Part shown: positions 60,301 through 64,000 of the stretch, piece after piece
How positions within the stretch are numbered: the stretch's first letter is position 1
How the letters are laid out: each line of letters opens with the position of its first letter
Source: Capitulum mitella
Taxonomy: Eukaryota > Arthropoda > Thecostraca > Pollicipedomorpha > Pollicipedidae
NCBI GenBank assembly: GCA_030062745.1
Contig: CP099839.1
Span: 28,085,451-28,149,450, forward strand
Direction: 5' to 3'
Length of the DNA: 64,000 bases
Notes under the pieces: generated by a model
Told to the model about the DNA's origin: nothing
The model's input: the letters and a program-made list of their open reading frames with translations, nothing else
Databases searched by the model: none
Made by a program: the position numbers and the translations under genes

Positions 60301-63300
60301 CCGCGCTCCAGTTCGTGCCCAAGAACACCAACCCCAAGGAATTCAAGCAGCTGCAGCAGCAGGTGAGACTGGCGGGCGTCTCCGCGGCCCTCCTGCCGGG
60401 CCGCCGCAGTCTGGGGACACGTGACCGGCAGCCGACGATTTCCGGGGCTTGCTGCGCCGGCGGATGTGTGTCTTGAATGTCTTGGGATGGACTGGAGTAA
60501 GCTTGCTGCTCACGCTCGGTTTCAAGCTGGGGGTGACGTCTTTAGGTCAATGTCCATGTGCATACGTAATAGAGGCAAGATGTCGCGTTGATGGACAGAT
60601 GTGAATGCTGTAAGATACAGTGGGCAGACATGCAGTGGACGATTGCTGTTGATACGTTGTCTGCTCCCCCCCCCCCCCGCCTGCCACCTTCCACTCCGCG
60701 CTGTCTGTCCGTCTCTCGTGTGGCGTCGTCTGCGCTGTTAACTGTCTCGGTCTCCCCTTGAGGCCGTCCTTTCGGTGGCCGCTGCCCTGTCTCTGTACCT
60801 CGCCGTCCAGCGCGCTGCGGTCGCCGTTCTCGCGTGACCCCGCGCTCCGCCCGGCCGCAGATCAAGGAGAACCGGCGCGGCGGCGGCGTCAGCGCCGGCC
60901 CGCAGTCGCACATCCTGGAGGGCGTCTCCTGGGACGAAGCGCGCCAGCTGCAGGAAGCGGCCGAGTCGCGCTCCGGCGGCGACCAGGTACGCCGCCCCGG
61001 GCGCGGGCCGGAGTCGTGGACCGGCGCGCTGCCCCGCTCGGTCCGGGGTGGCGAGTTCGGTGGTGGAGCGGTCGTGAGGGGAGGGTCCTTGTAGGCTCCG
61101 AATGTGGCGACCAAGGGTTACGTCGCCGTCTGGACGCGGGTGGGTCGTGCGTAGCTGCAAGCCGGATTGGGGCCGTCGCAAAGGAATTGGTCATTAGTGC
61201 TGCGTACATGCGGGTTGGAGGTAAGTAAATCCTTGGTGGGAACGACTGCTGTGCGGTTACTGTGGACGCGCACACTGTATGCAAAAACTCCCAAAGGTGC
61301 GCATTGTTCTTGCTTTCCCGTCTCCTTGTATGGTCGTATTTCAATAAGAGAAGTGAGATAGTTACGTGACTCTGCCCGGTAGCCCTGCAAACATTTTCTC
61401 TTGCCGTGTATGCACATCGTTATGCGTTAATCCGCGATGCGTTACGGCCGCTTTTCATCATGTATTGATGCCCGTTACCGGCTCCTTCACGCGGTGATGA
61501 CGGCCCGACGCCACCGCAGGTGGTGCTGGTGGGCGCCGCCTCGAAGGGCATCATCCAGCGCAACTACCAGCACAACGCCACCGTCTACAAGACGCCGTAC
61601 GCCAAGAACCCGTTCGACCAGGTTACCGACGAGGACCTGGAGGAGTACAAACGGTTCGTCGACCAGAAGAGTCGCGGCGCCAGCGGTGAGTGGGCCAGTC
61701 AGCGGAAGAGGCGAGGACTAGGACAGAAGATGAGCACATCTTGACCTAGTAATTGGCAGGGAAAGGACCTCATTCTGGTTGCAGGATAAAAGTGTGTGGT
61801 GTGCCTCGCGAAGTCTCATGTGACGGAATAAAGTGGATGGAGAGCGTGACACAGGCATGGAAACGTGGTAGATCAGCGTGTGCCTTGACGTAGTCAGCCG
61901 TTATTTTAGGCTGGAGTGTTGTCGAGACCTGCTACCGGCCGTTTTAAACTCGGCACCGATCCAGCTCGGGACGCGGGAACCGTGTGGTGGCGTAGCTCGG
62001 TAGATGGCGCGGTAGCTCGGTAGGCAGTGCAGGTCGGCAGCAGGCCAGTGCGCCGGCCAGGAGAGCCTGCGTTCGGTCTGTGGACGCCGGTCGGCCAGGA
62101 CTCGATTGGCGGCGCCCTGTTGCAGTGGAGGCGGAGCCGGCGCCAGCGCCGGCGCCGGCGCCGGCGCAGCCGCAGCACGCCGAGCTGGTGGACCTGCCCA
62201 GCGACGGCGACGAGCCGGACGTGAGCCGCAGCTCGGCGGCCCCAGGTGACGCCCCCGCCCCCGCCGCCGCCCCCGCCGCCGCCCCCGTCGACTCCCCTCC
62301 GTTCTCGCCGTCCGACCACGAGCCGGAGGGTACGTAGCACGCCGATCGGCAGCACGCGGCCGCCCGGCCTCCCCGCCGGCCGAGGGGCGCCGAGACGCCG
62401 CCAGGCCGGCCGGGCGGGGCTTTGGCTGTCCGTCGGACCTCCCGCGGGCGCGGAGGCCGGGCGGTGATGCATGCTCTTCTCTTCGCATCTTCTTCTTCTT
62501 CGGTGTACGTGGTCGCGCTGTGCTGCGGTATGATGACACCCTGGCTGTGCTGTGGACGACGTCTCTGACCTGCGGCTGGTCGGGGTGGCACCGTCGGAGG
62601 GACGGGATCTGGCCGGCGGTGCTCGTCGGTGATCTGTGCCGTCCACGGACACTGGACGCACGTCGGACTGAACTTGTCTTGTCTTGTCTTGTCTTGCCTT
62701 GTCTTGTCTTGCACGACCGAACTCAGGAACCGTGGCATGCCAAACTTTCACTTGCCTGCACCTCTGTTGCGTTTTCTGTCACAGCCTTGGAGATAACAGT
62801 ACTCCTGATTTGACTGTGGCTGTTTATTTCTGTTGCCTGTCCGCATTCGAAACAAATCGCCGGTTGTTTGCAGCTTAGTTGCATCCCCTGAAGGCGGAGT
62901 CGACGGTCGCATGGTTCCAGACAATCCTTACCACCGTATTTATCCCCATCCTACTCGAACTGGGTTTTGATTTGCAATTTATTCACACAGACATTGTATG
63001 ATATTTTTAGTGTTCATCCGACTGTTGTTTTCATTTGGCGGTTGGGCCGAAGTCTTTACTTGCGGTTTGACCTTGGTCAAGGCTCGCGCATGTACGATTG
63101 CTCGTATTTCGATAATGCTTTGGGTGGACGATGTTAATTGAGCTGCGCGTTTTCAACGAGCGGTGTTTTATTCCGTCGTTGGCCGCCTCACGTTGGCCGT
63201 GAGTCCGGCTGTGTCCGCGTTGGCCGTCTGTTCCCCGCCGGTCGGCCGCCTGACCGCTCGCCTGTCGCAGCGCTGCCGCCGCGCGCGCCGCGCGTCGACA

Positions 63301-63363
63301 GGGTGGCGACCGCGGAGGCGCCGCGCCCCGCCCAGGCGCGCGCCGTCACCCTGGTGCCAGACG
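54159..63363 (+). CDS. hts: Adducin (hu li tai shao-like), spliced gene, C-terminus outside window
   Basis: Eleven exons join with consistent phases into 689 codons: 54159-54335, 57311-57422, 57838-57989, 58396-58872, 59217-59539, 59861-59984, 60249-60362, 60861-60986, 61520-61685, 62126-62329 and 63271-63363. The product follows the adducin plan: a charged N-terminus ([14 protein letters not shown]), a class II aldolase-like head (about residues 97-306), a neck ([36 protein letters not shown]), a segment [15 protein letters not shown] and an early Ala/Pro-rich tail. Known adducins cap actin barbed ends and recruit spectrin to actin at the membrane skeleton; in Drosophila the gene also acts in the oocyte ring canals. 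The calmodulin/PKC-regulated MARCKS-like tail is not in view. All introns have GT and AG ends. Coding GC is very high at third positions. Confidence 0.96.
54336..57310 (+). other. Adducin intron 1 (phase 0)
   Basis: A 2975-base intron bounded by GTGCGC and TTATCCTCAG. It is GC-rich for most of its length and holds the 52-bp minisatellite at about 55020-55960. Open frames inside are composition effects. Confidence 0.85.
55020..55960. repeat. 52-bp minisatellite in adducin intron 1, about 17 units
   Basis: The unit is about 52 bases: gtgctggtccggccccctga, then ctacgctccagacgaccggt, then gacattatcagg. Central units are nearly identical, with one- to five-base losses (for example 55241 and 55270). 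Units at both edges diverge. No unit contains an exon. The tandem order is seen directly. Confidence 0.95.
57311..57422 (+). CDS. hts: Adducin exon 2
   Basis: It begins directly after TATCCTCAG and reads [20 protein letters not shown], then ISDMLGL. This continues exon 1 like the EELERIVDS region of other adducins. It ends CGAG|GTGAGC, leaving one base (phase 1). It covers residues 60 to part of 97. Confidence 0.92.
57423..57837 (+). other. Adducin intron 2 (phase 1) with GTAG microsatellite
   Basis: A 415-base intron. A ggtaggtaggcaggtaggta run lies at 57613-57636. Confidence 0.85.
57838..57989 (+). CDS. hts: Adducin exon 3 (start of aldolase-like head)
   Basis: The acceptor GGCCGCAG ends at 57837, and the leftover G completes a Gly codon. 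It reads [20 protein letters not shown], then [20 protein letters not shown], matching the start of the class II aldolase/adducin N-terminal domain. The donor is ACG|GTCAGT, phase 0. Residues 97-147. Confidence 0.95.
58396..58872 (+). CDS. hts: Adducin exon 4 (core of aldolase-like head)
   Basis: This is the largest exon, 159 codons (residues 148-306). Hallmarks are [51 protein letters not shown], and [14 protein letters not shown] near the end. The fold is that of class II aldolases such as fuculose phosphate aldolase. The zinc-binding histidines needed for catalysis are not retained, as in adducins generally, so it is structural. The usual NHG before ALCCGE is NRG here. Acceptor CACCCACAG, donor CAG|GTGCGT. 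Confidence 0.96.
58873..59216 (+). other. Adducin intron 4 (phase 0)
   Basis: A 344-base intron from GTGCGTGC to CCCGGCAG. No other feature is seen. Confidence 0.85.
59217..59539 (+). CDS. hts: Adducin exon 5 (head-neck junction)
   Basis: It reads [20 protein letters not shown] at the start and [20 protein letters not shown], then IYRHP, in the second half. Both are characteristic adducin neck motifs. A variable acidic linker ([14 protein letters not shown]) separates them. It ends TACAG|GTGCGC in phase 2 after ADIDDIFKY. Residues 307 to part of 414. Confidence 0.95.
59540..59860 (+). other. Adducin intron 5 (phase 2) with a decoy acceptor
   Basis: The intron ends CTCGACAG at 59860. A more pyrimidine-rich CTCCCCAG ends at 59826 but would put exon 6 out of frame. 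Confidence 0.75.
59861..59984 (+). CDS. hts: Adducin exon 6
   Basis: The start at 59861 was chosen because AG|T CCG keeps the frame into [20 protein letters not shown], a strongly conserved adducin neck block ([19 protein letters not shown] in insects). The donor is ACCAAG|GTGCGT, phase 0. Residues 414-455. Confidence 0.88.
60249..60362 (+). CDS. hts: Adducin exon 7
   Basis: It encodes [20 protein letters not shown], then [18 protein letters not shown], the neck segment that ends in the NTNPKEF motif common to all adducins. Acceptor TGCCGCAG, donor CAGCAG|GTGAGA, both phase 0. Residues 456-493. The preceding intron, 59985-60248, has no other feature. Confidence 0.95.
60363..60860 (+). other. 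Adducin intron 7 (phase 0)
   Basis: A 498-base intron with a C run (60666-60679) and a pyrimidine-rich 3' half. No other feature is seen. Confidence 0.85.
60861..60986 (+). CDS. hts: Adducin exon 8
   Basis: It reads [20 protein letters not shown] and [13 protein letters not shown], the conserved adducin AGPQS-LEGV block. Acceptor CGGCCGCAG, donor GACCAG|GTACGC, both phase 0. 42 codons, residues 494-535. Confidence 0.95.
60987..61519 (+). other. Adducin intron 8 (phase 0)
   Basis: A 533-base intron, AT-richer than its neighbours in its 3' half. No other feature is supported. Confidence 0.85.
61520..61685 (+). CDS. hts: Adducin exon 9
   Basis: It reads [20 protein letters not shown], then [20 protein letters not shown] and [10 protein letters not shown], the conserved end of the adducin neck. 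Acceptor CACCGCAG, donor AGCG|GTGAGT, phase 1. Residues 536 to part of 591. In some adducins the protein ends shortly after this point; here the frame continues. Confidence 0.95.
61686..62125 (+). other. Adducin intron 9 (phase 1)
   Basis: A 440-base intron. Retention from the donor would add a short tail ([21 protein letters not shown]) before a stop at 61742, a possible alternative C-terminus. Confidence 0.8.
62126..62329 (+). CDS. hts: Adducin exon 10 (Ala/Pro-rich tail)
   Basis: The acceptor CTGTTGCAG gives G|TG GAG and keeps phase 1. The encoded tail is [20 protein letters not shown], then [15 protein letters not shown], an Ala/Pro run, and [14 protein letters not shown]. The acidic, Ser/Pro-rich, disordered character fits adducin tails, but sequence conservation is low. 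The donor GAGG|GTACGT at 62330 is strong and phase 1. A second in-phase donor, CCAG|GTGACG at 62246, would drop 28 residues. Confidence 0.75.
62330..63270 (+). other. Adducin intron 10 (phase 1) with CTTGT microsatellite
   Basis: A 941-base intron with a (CTTGT)n run at 62673-62711. The second half is AT-richer. No other gene is seen. Confidence 0.7.
62673..62711. repeat. (CTTGT)n pentanucleotide microsatellite
   Basis: About seven cttgt units, one with a cttgc variant, are visible. Confidence 0.92.
63271..63363 (+). CDS. hts: Adducin exon 11 (tail), probable
   Basis: The acceptor GCCTGTCGCAG with incoming G gives [20 protein letters not shown], then [11 protein letters not shown]. The donor GACG|GTAAAC is phase 1. 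Length 93 keeps the frame. Both sites are good and the frame is open, but there is no conserved motif, so the call rests on splice logic. Confidence 0.6.
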
Positions 63364-63429
63364 GTAAACGTGTCCGCCCCGAGTCCGTGTGTGCGTGTGT
63401 GTGATCCGCGTCTGACCGTCTTGACGCTG

Positions 63430-63680
63430 TGCATGAGGTTTGTGACGCGCACTAACTCCCGGCCGTCAAGAGGGCGCTAGTCCATGTTCGTGACGTTCGT
63501 GACGTTCATTAACCCCCGGCCGCGGAGAGGACGCTGGTCAATATTCGTGACGCTCGTGACGTCCACTAACTCTCCGGCCGCCGAGAGGACGCTGGTCGTG
63601 TTCGTGACGCTCGTGACGTCCACTAACCCTCCGGCCGCCGAGAGGACGCCGGTTCGTGACGCTCGTGACGCCCACTAACC
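63430..63680. repeat. ~57-bp minisatellite in adducin intron 11, 4-5 units
   Basis: The unit includes ttcgtgacgctcgtgacgtc, then cactaaccctccggccgccg and agaggacgctgg. The aggacgc landmark recurs at about 63528, 63586 and 63643, a spacing of 57-58, with a more diverged first unit near 63440-63485. Confidence 0.9.
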
Positions 63681-63947
63681 CCGCGGTCGCCTGCGGCGCG
63701 CTGTTCGTCTTCTGCACGCTCCGCGGCCGCTGGCGGCCATGGCACGTCGTCGCGGCCGTCTCCCGGCGTCTCGGTCCGTTCTCGGCGCCCGCCACGGCCA
63801 CCGGCGGTGGCGGGCGGAATGCCCGAGCGGCCTGTGGCCGTCCCGTTTCTCGTCCGTGCGGCTCCGGGCCGGACTGAGTGTGACGTCGTGTGCTCAGTAA
63901 CAGGAGCGTGTGTTTGTGTGACGGCTGCTGTCTGTCGGCCGCTGCAG

Positions 63948-64000
63948 GCCGGCGGGACCGCGCCAGGAGTCGTGTAGTGCCGCTTCTGAGCGGAGCGGTG
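63948..64000 (+). CDS. hts: Possible adducin exon 12 start, cut by window end
   Basis: GGCCGCTGCAG ends at 63947. With incoming phase 1 the frame GRRDRARSRVVPLLSGAV stays open to the window end. The acceptor has a moderate pyrimidine tract. No conserved motif supports it. Confidence 0.3.

Overview
This is a stretch of animal nuclear DNA, most likely from an arthropod. The evidence is spliced exons with GT/AG boundaries, an invertebrate-type adducin, abundant non-autonomous DNA transposons, a decayed LINE and many microsatellites. No bacterial operon, CRISPR array or viral gene is visible. The very GC-rich coding sequence next to AT-rich, TE-laden DNA could fit a crustacean such as a barnacle, but the window alone does not settle the taxon.

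Layout. From 1 to about 38.7 kb the DNA is AT-rich and dominated by mobile-element debris. Three families of elements end in TTAA target sites (piggyBac-like MITEs). Family 1 is at 886-2112, 7148-8313 and a truncated copy at about 8886-9866. Family 2 is at 1-194 (partial), 2185-3398 and, inverted, 31224-32446. Family 3 is at about 4195-5482 and, inverted, about 33010-33982. A hAT-type element with an exact 8-bp target duplication (32606-34594) carries a family 3 copy and a 176-bp TTAA hairpin nested inside it. Other elements are a decayed LINE (about 20130-21757), a frameshifted SEC24-like pseudogene fragment (about 27257-27592), and a 276-bp satellite present as two arrays in opposite orientation (25085-25640 and 28340-29200). 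A block at about 35.05-37.8 kb is poor in CpG, unlike all its surroundings.

Near 38.75 kb the sequence switches sharply to GC- and CpG-rich DNA. Up to about 52.2 kb I can name no gene. This part probably holds promoter or 5' noncoding sequence, perhaps for adducin, but that is inference. A 41-bp minisatellite follows (about 52224-53290).

The one clear functional gene is adducin (hu li tai shao, hts) on the + strand. Eleven coding exons can be placed between 54159 and 63363, and all boundaries are phase-compatible. Together they give 689 codons of head, neck and early tail. The C-terminal tail, including any MARCKS-like segment, lies beyond the window or begins at a weak exon candidate at 63948. 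The first intron carries a 52-bp minisatellite and the last visible intron a ~57-bp one. Adducin caps and bundles actin filaments and recruits spectrin at the membrane skeleton. Everything else here is transposon-derived, repetitive or unassigned.
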